Counted from the first letter of the stretch, positions 23,065 through 32,518 are shown. The stretch is DNA of 48,181 nucleotides from SM1-50 sp964467345 (GCA_964467345.1 CAYXPY010000014.1:1-48181); one strand, 5' to 3'. Notes: a model not told the origin generated them from the sequence alone. Numbers and translations are program-made.

Positions 23065-25557
23065 TTAGGAGTATCCACCGATCATAAGGCTCGGATCACC
23101 AAGCAGCTGCCATTGTTGTATGGTCTTCTGGTCAATCCCATCCCACCCAGAATCAACACGCCAGTAATCATACTCCCAGGTCTTAAAATTAGAGATATAC
23201 CCGGAAATCGCCTGGATGTAGGCCATGCCAAGAACCGTCTGGTTCTCCTGACCGTACTGTCGGTAGAACTCCGTGTTCAACCACCCGTCACCAGGCCCGA
23301 TCATGCACACATCACCTTCAGACCCCCAACCATATCCGGTGTTTCCCATGGTCGCAATCGAACCGGTATGGGGCATCTTCACCATATACCACCCCCAACA
23401 TTCAGGCAGCGGAGTCCCGTAGGTGAACATGTTCATCGGGAGCAATCCATCAAGCAGTGAGGGGATCAACGAGACGCTGAACATACTATTATGACAACCA
23501 CCGACGTTTGTCACTGGTAATTTATCGGTGTTTGTCAATTTTCTCATCGGGAAAACAGGGAATTGTACAAACGGGAAGTACCGTGACGCCTGCATCACCA
23601 GGAGCCCTTCCACTTGACCATACCGCCGGTTCCCTGGGATCCCTGGGTAATGATCACCCCACCATCCCGGACTGCCATGCCCCGAGAAATACGCAAGACC
23701 ATAGCCTTTACTGTATTCATCGATGACATCAGACATGTCAAACCATTTCCCATTGGAGGTAAACACGACGTTTGCTTCATACTCCTCAGGCATGTATGTC
23801 AAAGCTCCACCGCGCCCATACAGGGTTTTTTCACCGACCACCCATTCACCTTCATAGTATGTCTGCATGTTCTCCCGGGTCGTCTCAAACACGCTCGTAC
23901 CCTCATCGTTTTCTATCCAGAGGACCAGATCCGTAAGGTTGCCATAGGGTTGCGGATCATAGCATTTCCCTCGGATCGTCAACACACCATCGACATAGGA
24001 GATGTCTGCCCATCTATACAAATCGTTGCAGTAGGCCTCCCCATCATGTGGTTCATAGGTGTAATCGGTGTTGCCAAGGGTGTTCCCATTTGAGATAGTG
24101 ACGATCTCAGCAATAGGCGGTGCAGGATACCCATTTGCGAGTGCAGGGTTCAGATGGTCATCATGGTTAAACGTGATGTTCGTCTCAGCTGATGTATCAA
24201 GAGTGATATGGATTTCATCGATGGGGCCGCCCTCCTCAGAGTTAAAGGCTTGTGCATAGATGGTGTACTCCCCGTCGGGCAGACTGGTCGTGTCCCACTG
24301 GATATCCCAGTCCTCTTGGTCCAGGAACCCGTCACCGGAGATGACGATCATGTTCTTAAACCAGCTTGGGTCCGCAGGTTGCTTCTCATAGTTGATGATC
24401 TTATCGATGACGTTTTTTGCCTCACGGGTGCTCCTGCAGGCAAGCCGGCCATAGGCTACATCAGGATACAAATCCAGTTCGTCACGCAGTGGTCCGGACC
24501 ACTCTGCAAACACGTCATTGCCATTGGAATCCCAATCGTCGAACACCCCTCCTTCCTTGTAAATGTCCGCGTAATACAGATCGGTGATATACCCAGGCTC
24601 GTCACTGGTGAAGTTGTAACTCTCATCACCATCCCATTGGAAGTTCGAATACCGGATGGGGAAATACCAGGCTTTCGCACCATGGTTGACATCATCCTTT
24701 TGTTTTGCGATGATGTTCGATTTCAACCCACCGAACAACAGTACATATTTCACATCCCAGGTCTCCAGTGCATACTTGATGAAATATTTTATCTGCTCTG
24801 GCTTATCCCGTCCTGTGTACTCCTCGTAGATCGCCTCAGTGGTCTTCAGAACAGCCGTTACCCCCATATCGGACTTATGGTCAATCAACCGTTGAATCTC
24901 CGCAGAGAAGACCTCGGGGCCGATGATGACCAGATCATACGTGCTTTTCGCAGGGAAAATTTCCTCAGTTGGTGGCTGGTATCGCACAACAAGGCTGAAT
25001 TCCTCAGCGACCATGAGGTCACCCGTAGTAGGCTGATATCGAACCGGGAAAAGATTCACGGTCACAAGTGTCGTATGATCTCCTTTGGCGTTCAGACCGC
25101 ACCCCACATGAAAACCAAACCATGCATCCGGATACAGCGCGTCACTAGAATATACGGTCTTGTCCTTCTCTGACTCAAGCACTGTCTTTTTTGTTGATGT
25201 GTAGGGCACTGGTGCTGGTGCAGGCCGTATCTCTCCAGAAACAATCTGTTGGGTCACACCCAGGGGTTGAACCTCGACTTGGACGTTGGTGGCACCAAAG
25301 GGTAGTTCGTAGTTCTCTATCAACCGAGGCATCATTGGCTGTCCGGGGTTTAAAAGATACGATTCGTGCTGACTGTAACGAACCAGGATGTAGTTTTCTA
25401 TACTGTCGACAACCTCAAAAGAGGCTTTGTCAAGGATGACCCTGTCAGTAATGGTCCTTGCCGAAAAAGTCCCTGTTTCTGTCACGTTGGTTGCGACTGT
25501 TCCAAACCCGCTTGCGATAAAAATTCCTACAAAGAGTATGCTTAACCATTTTTTCAT
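23065..25557 (-). CDS. secreted gingipain-type (C25) cysteine peptidase
   Basis: 830 residues. Signal peptide (1-22), a propeptide-like beta region (about 40-200), then the C25 domain, opening with YDLVIIGPEVF near 207. The catalytic pair is readable: His in YFSGHGSPGWWG and Cys in VGGCHNSMFSV, about 50 residues apart. The embedded region around the Asp-rich IHITLDTSAETN looks like a beta insertion. It ends with LLGDPSLMIGGYS and lacks the PKD domain and C-terminal tail of its relatives, so it is probably released rather than anchored (inference). An AAGGGG leader lies 8 nt before the start. Confidence 0.9.
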   Translation of the reverse strand: MKKWLSILFVGIFIASGFGTVATNVTETGTFSARTITDRVILDKASFEVVDSIENYILVRYSQHESYLLNPGQPMMPRLIENYELPFGATNVQVEVQPLGVTQQIVSGEIRPAPAPVPYTSTKKTVLESEKDKTVYSSDALYPDAWFGFHVGCGLNAKGDHTTLVTVNLFPVRYQPTTGDLMVAEEFSLVVRYQPPTEEIFPAKSTYDLVIIGPEVFSAEIQRLIDHKSDMGVTAVLKTTEAIYEEYTGRDKPEQIKYFIKYALETWDVKYVLLFGGLKSNIIAKQKDDVNHGAKAWYFPIRYSNFQWDGDESYNFTSDEPGYITDLYYADIYKEGGVFDDWDSNGNDVFAEWSGPLRDELDLYPDVAYGRLACRSTREAKNVIDKIINYEKQPADPSWFKNMIVISGDGFLDQEDWDIQWDTTSLPDGEYTIYAQAFNSEEGGPIDEIHITLDTSAETNITFNHDDHLNPALANGYPAPPIAEIVTISNGNTLGNTDYTYEPHDGEAYCNDLYRWADISYVDGVLTIRGKCYDPQPYGNLTDLVLWIENDEGTSVFETTRENMQTYYEGEWVVGEKTLYGRGGALTYMPEEYEANVVFTSNGKWFDMSDVIDEYSKGYGLAYFSGHGSPGWWGDHYPGIPGNRRYGQVEGLLVMQASRYFPFVQFPVFPMRKLTNTDKLPVTNVGGCHNSMFSVSLIPSLLDGLLPMNMFTYGTPLPECWGWYMVKMPHTGSIATMGNTGYGWGSEGDVCMIGPGDGWLNTEFYRQYGQENQTVLGMAYIQAISGYISNFKTWEYDYWRVDSGWDGIDQKTIQQWQLLGDPSLMIGGYS

Positions 25558-25718
25558 AATCTACGCCCCTTATCTATTCTAAGTATTATTACCGATATAG
25601 TATATAAAACATGGTCCTCGGAGAACGTCATTCTTTAAATATAATCAAAAAATCACTCTCTCAATCCAACGCACTTCAAAAAAATCAGAAATAAAAAAAA
25701 AAAAAGATGATGGAGGCC

Positions 25719-27581
25719 TTAGGCGGCCAACCTGATGAGGCTCCAGAGAACCGGGAACCTCTGCAGAAATCCCTGCAGGAGGCTGAGGAGTTGGAATTTT
25801 ATAGAGGAGAACTCCACCGGTGTTTTCATATAAACGGTGATTGTGTCAAAATCACCAGGATCATGGGTATTGACGATCTTTATGGTCCCATTGTACTCCT
25901 CTCTGTCTTTTGGTGCTACGACATTGACAACGATGTTTATTGTTCCATCCTCTGGTTTCAACCCGGTGCCACTTTCAGGTGTAAATGTCCATTCACCCCA
26001 GCTTGGCCATTCAACAACCATCCAGTCAAGCCCAGAATCAGGTTCTCCTATGTTCTGCACCGTGAAATTCCCCATGACCGTTGCCCCTGGTTTTACCTTC
26101 GCCCAGCTTAGCTCACCTTCGCATTCCAGATCCGGGTAGGTAGGTATCCAGCCGGTCGTGTATCCTTTGATGCAGAAGTTTGCGGTATGATCCCATGTCG
26201 GATCGCTAAATGAATACTCGTAGAGGTCAAGCCAGGAGGAGCCACTCTTGTAGTAGCTTTCACCTTCATGGGCGACGGATTTCACAATCGTCCTTCCATC
26301 CGCGCCTAATAGCACAGGCACATCTGAGGTCCGATCGAAGGGCTGTCCACCAGAGAACAACTTTACGTAGAGATAGAAATCATCGTCAGCTTCAAAACCA
26401 ATTGGGCTGGTGAGCGTAACGGTATGATACCCGGTATACTGGGCGGTTCCTGAGACAGAAGCAAGCTCATCAAGCAGGGTCCCCCCCTCGAAACGGTCAT
26501 AGACGATCACCTGGTAGTCGACATCATCAGTAGCGGTATAGAAACTGACCGCCTGTAATGCCTCCTCGCCGTTGGTGACAAACGCGTTGAACGCCTCAGT
26601 TACGTCTTGCATCTCATCTCGCCACCCATGGTAATCATGGTAATAGGTATGATTGTATTTCAGTAATTCAACATCCTTGTAGGAAATCGCACCCATCTCC
26701 GGGTTCTGACAGCTGTGTTTGTCGTAATAGGAGATCCAGAAATACCCTCCTTGTGGTCCCCATCCTGAGCCCCAGCTGTTCTTACATAACCACGCGCCAG
26801 GATTTGGCGCCTGTGTTACTTTCGCATCATCCCAGCCGACAATCGCAATCGCATGGTTCGGGTCATCCGTAGTGGCAGGTGGTTGGTAATGAGCATAATA
26901 GCTCCCGAAGTTTTGGATAAAACTAGAGGAATAACACATACAAGTACCCATGACCCCTTGCGTCATGATTTTTTCCTTAATCGTATCGATGTTGCTCAGA
27001 TCAGAACCAGCGACAAACCATTCAATCTCCACTGGGTAGAACAGCTGATAGGAACTGTCATACCGAGCTGGCGCAGAATAATACCAATTATCATCATATT
27101 CGGTTTCATCATTCGCAGCCTCGCTGTACACCGCTCCCTCTCCACGGGTGATGTAGGCCGCGGTGATAAGATAATCTCCCCCATTATGGACCTGTAGTCC
27201 ACTTCCGGGAAAATCATCATTGTTAAAGGTGTTAAAGCCATTCCACCAGTCAAGATGATACTCGGCAAGGTTCGGCTCCTCGGTGTTGCCTGTTTCATCC
27301 CAGTTCCCGGTGATAAGCAGGTTTCCCTCGATGGCTGCCATCGCCCCATGGGTCCAACACGTCCCACCTGATTGTGACTTGACTGATGTCACGTAGTTTA
27401 TGCCACCGACATTCCGCAGGTCAAAGGAGCTTGGTGGGTCCATCAACGGTGTACTTGGCGTCGTCTGCGCAGCAGGTATAAGATCTGTTTTTCCTGTAGT
27501 AAAAGCACTAGCGGGTGCGATGACAAGGACCGTTATCATCGACAAAATACCTATTTTTATCAAAATACTCTTTCTAATCAT
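25719..27581 (-). CDS. secreted papain-like (C1) peptidase with lectin-like domain and FP tail
   Basis: 620 residues. Signal peptide to about residue 26. Papain domain from about 50: Gln70, Cys75 in SGGTCWTHG, His in DPNHAIAIVGW, Asn in CKNSWGSGWG. A lectin-like beta domain follows (AFVTNGEEALQAVSFYTA to FCIKGYT), the arrangement known in archaeal and bacterial C1A-lectin proteins, then an Ig-like domain (WAKVKPGATVMGNFTVQNIG) and a tail with LQRFPVLWSLIRLAA. The leader is AGGGGATAGTAAA. Extracellular proteolysis is likely; the tail probably keeps it at the surface (inference). Confidence 0.92.
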   Translation of the reverse strand: MIRKSILIKIGILSMITVLVIAPASAFTTGKTDLIPAAQTTPSTPLMDPPSSFDLRNVGGINYVTSVKSQSGGTCWTHGAMAAIEGNLLITGNWDETGNTEEPNLAEYHLDWWNGFNTFNNDDFPGSGLQVHNGGDYLITAAYITRGEGAVYSEAANDETEYDDNWYYSAPARYDSSYQLFYPVEIEWFVAGSDLSNIDTIKEKIMTQGVMGTCMCYSSSFIQNFGSYYAHYQPPATTDDPNHAIAIVGWDDAKVTQAPNPGAWLCKNSWGSGWGPQGGYFWISYYDKHSCQNPEMGAISYKDVELLKYNHTYYHDYHGWRDEMQDVTEAFNAFVTNGEEALQAVSFYTATDDVDYQVIVYDRFEGGTLLDELASVSGTAQYTGYHTVTLTSPIGFEADDDFYLYVKLFSGGQPFDRTSDVPVLLGADGRTIVKSVAHEGESYYKSGSSWLDLYEYSFSDPTWDHTANFCIKGYTTGWIPTYPDLECEGELSWAKVKPGATVMGNFTVQNIGEPDSGLDWMVVEWPSWGEWTFTPESGTGLKPEDGTINIVVNVVAPKDREEYNGTIKIVNTHDPGDFDTITVYMKTPVEFSSIKFQLLSLLQGFLQRFPVLWSLIRLAA

Positions 27582-27700
27582 TTTACTATCCCCTAATTTC
27601 TTTTTGTTTCTCTAAGATAAAACAATAATCTTTTCATATATAAATATTCGTAATTAATAAAAAGATAATCAGACCTGTAAGATCGGTAAAATTCCGTTGT

Positions 27701-27741
27701 CGACCAGGATTACCAGAAACGGAGAAGGGTAATCCTGATCG
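27701..27741. repeat. 14-bp inverted repeat hairpin
   Basis: CGACCAGGATTACC (27701-27714) and GGTAATCCTGATCG (27728-27741) pair at 13 of 14 positions with a 13-nt loop. No T-run follows, so it is not an obvious terminator. It lies just before the doubtful frame at 27743 and could be an operator, an element end or an RNA hairpin. Confidence 0.6.
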
Positions 27742-27742
27742 A

Positions 27743-28018
27743 GTGCGGAGCGAACTCATTTCTCTAGATATTCAGCAAGACGAAGCCAAAGACGCAGCAA
27801 AGCTTTCGATAACCCTCAGAAACCCCACTGTTAATGCCAATGCGATCACGACATATAAAATCCGTGTTCTTTGTCTTCCTTCAATCAACCAAAAATATCA
27901 GTTTTTTTTTACGTTTGACGAAAACGTCGATACCTCGGTTTTCACCGCTCTGAATATCAGCAGTACGACTCTTGAGAAATACTGTGAGTGTTCCTTCGGA
28001 AACAATGACATCAGTTAA
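27743..28018 (+). CDS. doubtful small frame, possibly a gene remnant
   Basis: 91 codons from a GTG; the frame stays open upstream through the 14-bp hairpin with no ATG. The composition (DIQQDEAKDAAKLSITLRN, KYQFFFTFDE) looks protein-like and beta-rich, but no promoter or ribosome-binding site decides a start. It may be the 3' part of a decayed gene. Confidence 0.25.
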   Translation: MRSELISLDIQQDEAKDAAKLSITLRNPTVNANAITTYKIRVLCLPSINQKYQFFFTFDENVDTSVFTALNISSTTLEKYCECSFGNNDIS

Positions 28019-28299
28019 ACATTCCTCATGACTCTTCACATCATCTGATCAGGTTTCCCATTATTTTATTAAAAAAGACCAGATGATCGTCTTCGGTTTC
28101 TATCTGATAGATCATATGAACTCCTGCTCCTCGCATCCTCTTTTATCCTGAATAGCTAAAACCACCATTTCTTGTTCGAATCATTAATCAATCTCTTTAT
28201 TTCTTTTTGTTTGAAATAAAAAACTAAGAATAGCTTAATAAATAATCAAACCCTCATATAATTATCTAGGGAAAGGACAAAAAAAATTAAGGTATTGAA

Positions 28300-28584
28300 A
28301 TGAAAAACCTGTGTCTGGCAATGACCTCTTGGTCGATCATACAACCAACTGCTGGTGCACCCCCCACCGCAGAGAGAAAAAAAACACCTTTCTCCAATCA
28401 CGATTCAGTCATAGTATCGACACTAGTGGTGAAGGAACATGGAGAACGCCTCCTTATAAAAGCGACACCCTGGCCTGCAGAACATGATAAGAGATATGAT
28501 ACTTCCCGCGATCTCGCGATTGTCCCTTATCGATTGTTGCTCTTCCAAAAAGAACCTGTAGATCAGTTCCCCTTTTTCGTATAA
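28300..28584 (+). CDS. hypothetical protein, 94 residues
   Basis: ATG 28300 with AAGGT 6 nt upstream and a TATA-like CATATAATTA about 40 nt upstream; a hairpin plus T-run follows at 28638-28682. This makes a coherent transcription unit in a 1.1-kb stretch otherwise without genes. No domain is recognised: the N-terminus is weakly hydrophobic and the C-terminus reads IVPYRLLLFQKEPVDQF. Confidence 0.35.
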   Translation: MKNLCLAMTSWSIIQPTAGAPPTAERKKTPFSNHDSVIVSTLVVKEHGERLLIKATPWPAEHDKRYDTSRDLAIVPYRLLLFQKEPVDQFPFFV

Positions 28585-28637
28585 CGTGTCGCCTCCAAAA
28601 CCTTCTCTAGGTGCCTTCACCCCTTCCCCTATCTCAC

Positions 28638-28682
28638 CCAGCTCTGAACAATCACCAAGAGCTGGCATCCTCGCCTTTTTTT
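28638..28682 (+). terminator. hairpin and T-run terminator-like element
   Basis: CCAGCTCT (28638-28645) and AGAGCTGG (28658-28665) form a perfect 8-bp stem with a 12-nt loop; seven T follow at 28676-28682. It would end a plus-strand transcript through the 28300 frame. Confidence 0.5.
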
Positions 28683-28750
28683 CAAAAGATCATCTGATAC
28701 ATAAAAAAAAACAGAACAGATCAGATAAAAAAAAAATTAAAAAAAAGGGG

Positions 28751-30496
28751 TTATGCGGGAATAACCCATATACCAGCGATGAACCGGTGGGTGACAATCC
28801 CTCGGAACTCACTGTAGGGAAGATACCCACAACACGGGTACTCCCCGTTGGTTTCAGTCAGAATCCGTGCAGACCTCCCCTGCCCGCTCAGATGACTTAT
28901 CTCAAAGACCTTCATCGGTAAGAACCGGAAACCAATCGGAGCGTTTTTTTCCAAACCAGCGATTTTACCAAAAAGGATGATCCGTGAGGTCACCCCGAGC
29001 ACCGGTATTTTCACTGCAAGGGTGCCCCATTCGCTTTCAGCGCCCATCACGTCTTTCGCCTTCACTTTCACCATAAATGTAGCTTTTGACTCCCAAGTAT
29101 GATTGACGATGATTTGTTCGCCTGATTCATAGGGTCCAAGCCAGTCGTTCGTGGTCTCATCACCCCAGTCAACGAAATAAAAAATCTGCTGGTCTTCAGG
29201 GTCCACAGCCTTGAGGGTATATTCATACGTCACCCCTGGTTTCCCCTTTTCAGGACCAGTGATCGTTGGTTTTTCTGGAGCTGTGTTATTGACAATTCCA
29301 AGATAGTTTTTCAGGAACTCATCCCATCCTGTTTCAATAGCAAAATTCGTCGCCTCATAGGGGGACGGCAAGGTCGGATACCGCAGGCTATCGTTATAAT
29401 CACCTGCCCGGCGAGGGAAATAGATACTGAGTCCATGAGCCGGGTCATCGGAGAGATGGACGTTTGCAATGACCGCGGAATCTATCGTGGCTTGAATCGA
29501 ATCCCTCAGAGAAATAAAACCAGAGTCACTGATTGTACAGAGGTCCAGGAAATGATACAGGTCGATGTAATAATCGATCCACCAGAGTCTTGCATAGACC
29601 CGTGCTGACTCAAGCGCGGTGGTAATCTGAGTCTTGTACTCATCAAGATTCTCCAAGAAGAAAACCCCCAGATCATTAATCTGGTTTTTCAGAGTTGGAA
29701 GATACGTAAGATCTGTCGCAGCCATGGTTGTTTTCATTCGATATTGTGGGTAGTCATGTGGTACGAAATGATTCACCATGGTGGTTGCAAACTGACGAGA
29801 CGTCATGGTCGGATTAGCGGTTAGATCATCGAGTGACTGCACATACGGCCATTCACCAAGCATCCCACATTCCGGATAAGCGATGAAATAATCAACACAG
29901 GAATTGATCTGGAATGCGACCTCCAAATTCCCGGTCATGCATGTTTCAATACCTACGATATCAAGTTTGTCAGCGCCAATAGCAGTAATTTGATTCAGTG
30001 CGCCAAGAAGCTCAGGCATCGTAATCATCTGACCACGACCATGGTCATCCCAACAGACACCCTGCCAACCACATCCTTTGTTACTGGAGATGAACAGCGC
30101 GTAATTGGTTGAAGGCAGATCGTTTTTCACTTTCGTGACATAGTTGACAATAGTATCAGGGTCATCCATACTTGATTCAGATTCCCATGTTTGCTGCACC
30201 AGGGTGGTGCCATCTAGATAATACAGACGGGTATCACCAACTGCGATCTGATCGATAAGCAGCGTGATTTCTACCTGTTCAGAGGATCCTTCCTGCCTGA
30301 TGGACTCAAGCACCTGACCTTGAGCAGCAGAAAGATTGTTATCACCGACGAGATACACCATCACAACCCAATCAACCGTTTCAAAGGTCGGTCTGTTCTC
30401 TGTCTTATTTGTCATTGCAGCCTGACCCACACCACTGATGCATACAGCGATGAGGATAAAACAGCCTATTTTTTTCCAAGTATTGTTCTTCTTCAT
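28751..30496 (-). CDS. secreted clostripain-like (C11) protein with altered catalytic His site
   Basis: 581 residues from ATG 30496, chosen because GGGAG lies 8 nt upstream; the frame extends to 30535. Signal peptide to about residue 26. The C11 fold is clear: WVVMVYLVGDNNLS near the N-terminus and VGIETCMTGNLEVAF with the catalytic Cys. The usual His site (W-[DN]-H-G-x-G-W) reads ISSNKGCGW, without His, while a DHG triplet appears about ten residues later in WDDHGRGQ. A PKD-like domain ends ESEWGTLAVKIP, followed by a 75-residue C-terminal region (GKIAGLEKN..., ending FIAGIWVIPA) instead of the FP tail. It may be inactive or re-wired (inference). Confidence 0.88.
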   Translation of the reverse strand: MKKNNTWKKIGCFILIAVCISGVGQAAMTNKTENRPTFETVDWVVMVYLVGDNNLSAAQGQVLESIRQEGSSEQVEITLLIDQIAVGDTRLYYLDGTTLVQQTWESESSMDDPDTIVNYVTKVKNDLPSTNYALFISSNKGCGWQGVCWDDHGRGQMITMPELLGALNQITAIGADKLDIVGIETCMTGNLEVAFQINSCVDYFIAYPECGMLGEWPYVQSLDDLTANPTMTSRQFATTMVNHFVPHDYPQYRMKTTMAATDLTYLPTLKNQINDLGVFFLENLDEYKTQITTALESARVYARLWWIDYYIDLYHFLDLCTISDSGFISLRDSIQATIDSAVIANVHLSDDPAHGLSIYFPRRAGDYNDSLRYPTLPSPYEATNFAIETGWDEFLKNYLGIVNNTAPEKPTITGPEKGKPGVTYEYTLKAVDPEDQQIFYFVDWGDETTNDWLGPYESGEQIIVNHTWESKATFMVKVKAKDVMGAESEWGTLAVKIPVLGVTSRIILFGKIAGLEKNAPIGFRFLPMKVFEISHLSGQGRSARILTETNGEYPCCGYLPYSEFRGIVTHRFIAGIWVIPA

Positions 30497-30652
30497 GGTC
30501 ATTCTCCCTACTAATAAGCACGGGAATTTTTTCATATAAGGTTACCTGCTTATTTTTTGTACGAAACGGTACTATTGATAGGATTTCTTAATAAAACGAG
30601 AAATAACAAAGAACGATGCTCTGTTCATTAAAATAGGCAAAAACCATGAAAA

Positions 30653-30662
30653 GTTATATATG
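30653..30662 (+). promoter_or_regulatory. TATA promoter of the tRNA-Gln/glnS transcript
   Basis: GTTATATATG lies about 40 nt before the tRNA 5' end, leaving a short 5' trailer for RNase P removal. Confidence 0.65.
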
Positions 30663-30700
30663 AAACATTTTCACTTCTGGTGTCGACAGAACAAGACCGT

Positions 30701-30772
30701 AGCCCCGTAGTGCAGCGGTTAGCACAAGAGACTCTGGATCTCTAGACACCAGTTCGAATCTGGTCGGGGCTG
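30701..30772 (+). tRNA. tRNA-Gln (CUG)
   Basis: Full cloverleaf: acceptor AGCCCCG/CGGGGCT, D-stem GTGC/GCAC, anticodon stem AGAGA/TCTCT with loop CTCTGGA (anticodon CUG), T-stem ACCAG/CTGGT with loop TTCGAAT, no intron, no CCA. The first pair is a weak A1-U72, with G2-C71, G10 and discriminator G73, compatible with known GlnRS identity elements. The GlnRS start codon begins 5 nt after its end. Confidence 0.95.
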
Positions 30773-30776
30773 TCAG

Positions 30777-32477
30777 ATGAGTGTGGGGAACATGGAGTCA
30801 AGTGAACAGATTACAAAGGATTTCATCCGAGAGATCATCGATACGGATATTGAAACGAACAAATACAACGGGCGGGTTCATACCCGGTTTCCTCCCGAAC
30901 CGAACGGGTATCTGCATATCGGTCATGCGAAATCAATTTGTTTGAACTTCGGAATCGCCGCCGACTACAAAGGCCTCTGCAACCTGCGGTTCGATGATAC
31001 GAACCCGGCTAAAGAGGAAGAGGAATACGTTCAATCCATCATCGCTAATGTGAAATGGCTTGGGTTTGACTGGGAGGATCGCTTGTTCTTTGCCTCTGAT
31101 TATTTCCCTCAGATGTACGAGTACGCCCTCCAGCTGGTGAAAGCAGGAAAAGCATATGTCGATGATCTTCCAGCGGATAAGATCACTGAATATCGTGGTA
31201 CACTCACCAAGCCGGGAAAGAACAGCCCCTATCGCGATCGCCCCGTTGAGGAAAACCTTGATTTGTTCCAGCGGATGAAGGCTGGGGAGTTCCCCGATGG
31301 TCAGAAAGTCCTTCGCGCGAAAATCGACATGGCTCATCCAAACCTGAACATGCGTGACCCTGTGATGTACAGGATTCTTCATGCAACTCATCACCGTACC
31401 GGTGACGCCTGGTGTATCTACCCGATGTATGACTGGGCGCATGGTCTGGAAGATTCAATCGAACGAATCACCCATTCGATCTGCACTCTTGAGTTTGAGA
31501 ACCATCGTCCATTGTACGATTGGTTCCTTGAAGCACTTGGCGTCTACCACCCGCAGCAGATTGAGTTTGCCCGTCTCAACCTGACTTATACGGTCATGAG
31601 CAAACGGCTGTTGCTTCAACTGGTGGAAGGAACGTATGTTTCTGGCTGGGATGATCCTCGTCTGCCGACCATCAGCGGAATGCGCCGTCGCGGGTACTCA
31701 CCATCCGCCATACGTTTGTTCTGTAAACGTATTGGTGTTGCAAAATTCAACAGTATGGTTGATTTCGAGTTCCTTGAGCATAACATCAGGGAGGACCTGA
31801 ACAAAACATCCCCTCGATTCATGGGGGTACTGCGTCCACTCAAGGTAGTCCTTGAGAACTACCCTGATAATCAAACGGAGGAACTTGAGGCAGTCAACAA
31901 CCCTGAGGACCCTGCGATGGGTATGAGGAAAATCCCGTTCTCCCGAACCCTTTTCATCGAGCAGGATGATTTCATGGAAAACCCTCCAAAGGATTATTAT
32001 CGGCTGACGCCTGGTCGTGAGGTACGGCTCCGCTATGCGTATTTCATTAAATGCGTCGACGTCATACAAGAAAACGGCAAACCAATAGAGCTCCGTTGCA
32101 CGTATGACCCTGCCACAAAGGGGGGGTATGCCCCTGATGGCAGGAAAGTCAAATCAACGATTCATTGGGTGTCCGCATCCCATGCGATACCTGCAGAGGT
32201 CCGTTTATACGACCGGTTGTTCACAGTCGCTGATCCTGTGGGGCAGAAAGGAGTCGATTTCAAGGAGTTCCTTAATCCACGTTCCCTTGAAGTGTTGCGT
32301 GATTGTCGAGTGGAACCTGCGGTGTCCTCATTGAAACTATTTGATCGTTTTCAGTTTGAACGACTTGGGTATTTCTGTGTTGACCCTGATACGAAAGAGA
32401 ACTCCTTTGTCCTGAATCGTACCGTTGAACTGCGTGATTCCTGGGCGAAACTTCAGAAAAACACCCAGAGGAAATAA
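30777..32477 (+). CDS. glnS: glutaminyl-tRNA synthetase, bacterial/eukaryotic type
   Basis: 566 residues, close to the ~554 of E. coli GlnRS. It charges tRNA-Gln with glutamine directly. Class I landmarks: RFPPEPNGYLHIGHAKS (HIGH at 47-50), MSK-type signature in YTVMSKR near 270, then SGWDDPRLPTISGMRRRGY, IREDLN and the C-terminal anticodon-binding barrels (KVKSTIHWVSASHAIP, RLYDRLF, FNRTV-like FVLNRTVELRDSWAK). These match GlnRS, not the archaeal GluRS. It starts 5 nt after tRNA-Gln(CUG) and is followed by tRNA-Gln(UUG). ATG 30792, with GGGGAA just upstream, is an alternative start. Archaea normally lack this enzyme, so acquisition by transfer is inferred. Confidence 0.97.
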   Translation: MSVGNMESSEQITKDFIREIIDTDIETNKYNGRVHTRFPPEPNGYLHIGHAKSICLNFGIAADYKGLCNLRFDDTNPAKEEEEYVQSIIANVKWLGFDWEDRLFFASDYFPQMYEYALQLVKAGKAYVDDLPADKITEYRGTLTKPGKNSPYRDRPVEENLDLFQRMKAGEFPDGQKVLRAKIDMAHPNLNMRDPVMYRILHATHHRTGDAWCIYPMYDWAHGLEDSIERITHSICTLEFENHRPLYDWFLEALGVYHPQQIEFARLNLTYTVMSKRLLLQLVEGTYVSGWDDPRLPTISGMRRRGYSPSAIRLFCKRIGVAKFNSMVDFEFLEHNIREDLNKTSPRFMGVLRPLKVVLENYPDNQTEELEAVNNPEDPAMGMRKIPFSRTLFIEQDDFMENPPKDYYRLTPGREVRLRYAYFIKCVDVIQENGKPIELRCTYDPATKGGYAPDGRKVKSTIHWVSASHAIPAEVRLYDRLFTVADPVGQKGVDFKEFLNPRSLEVLRDCRVEPAVSSLKLFDRFQFERLGYFCVDPDTKENSFVLNRTVELRDSWAKLQKNTQRK

Positions 32478-32506
32478 CACTTCTTTCAGTCTTTACGAAT
32501 GCATAT

Positions 32507-32518
32507 ACTTAAATAAAA
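32507..32518 (+). promoter_or_regulatory. TATA promoter of tRNA-Gln(UUG)
   Basis: ACTTAAATAAAA about 26-37 nt before the tRNA; the second tRNA therefore has its own promoter after the glnS stop. Confidence 0.6.

Noticed and set aside
28423..28668. 81-codon minus-strand frame
   Set aside because: It is antisense to a unit with promoter, ribosome-binding site and terminator, and starts inside the terminator hairpin.
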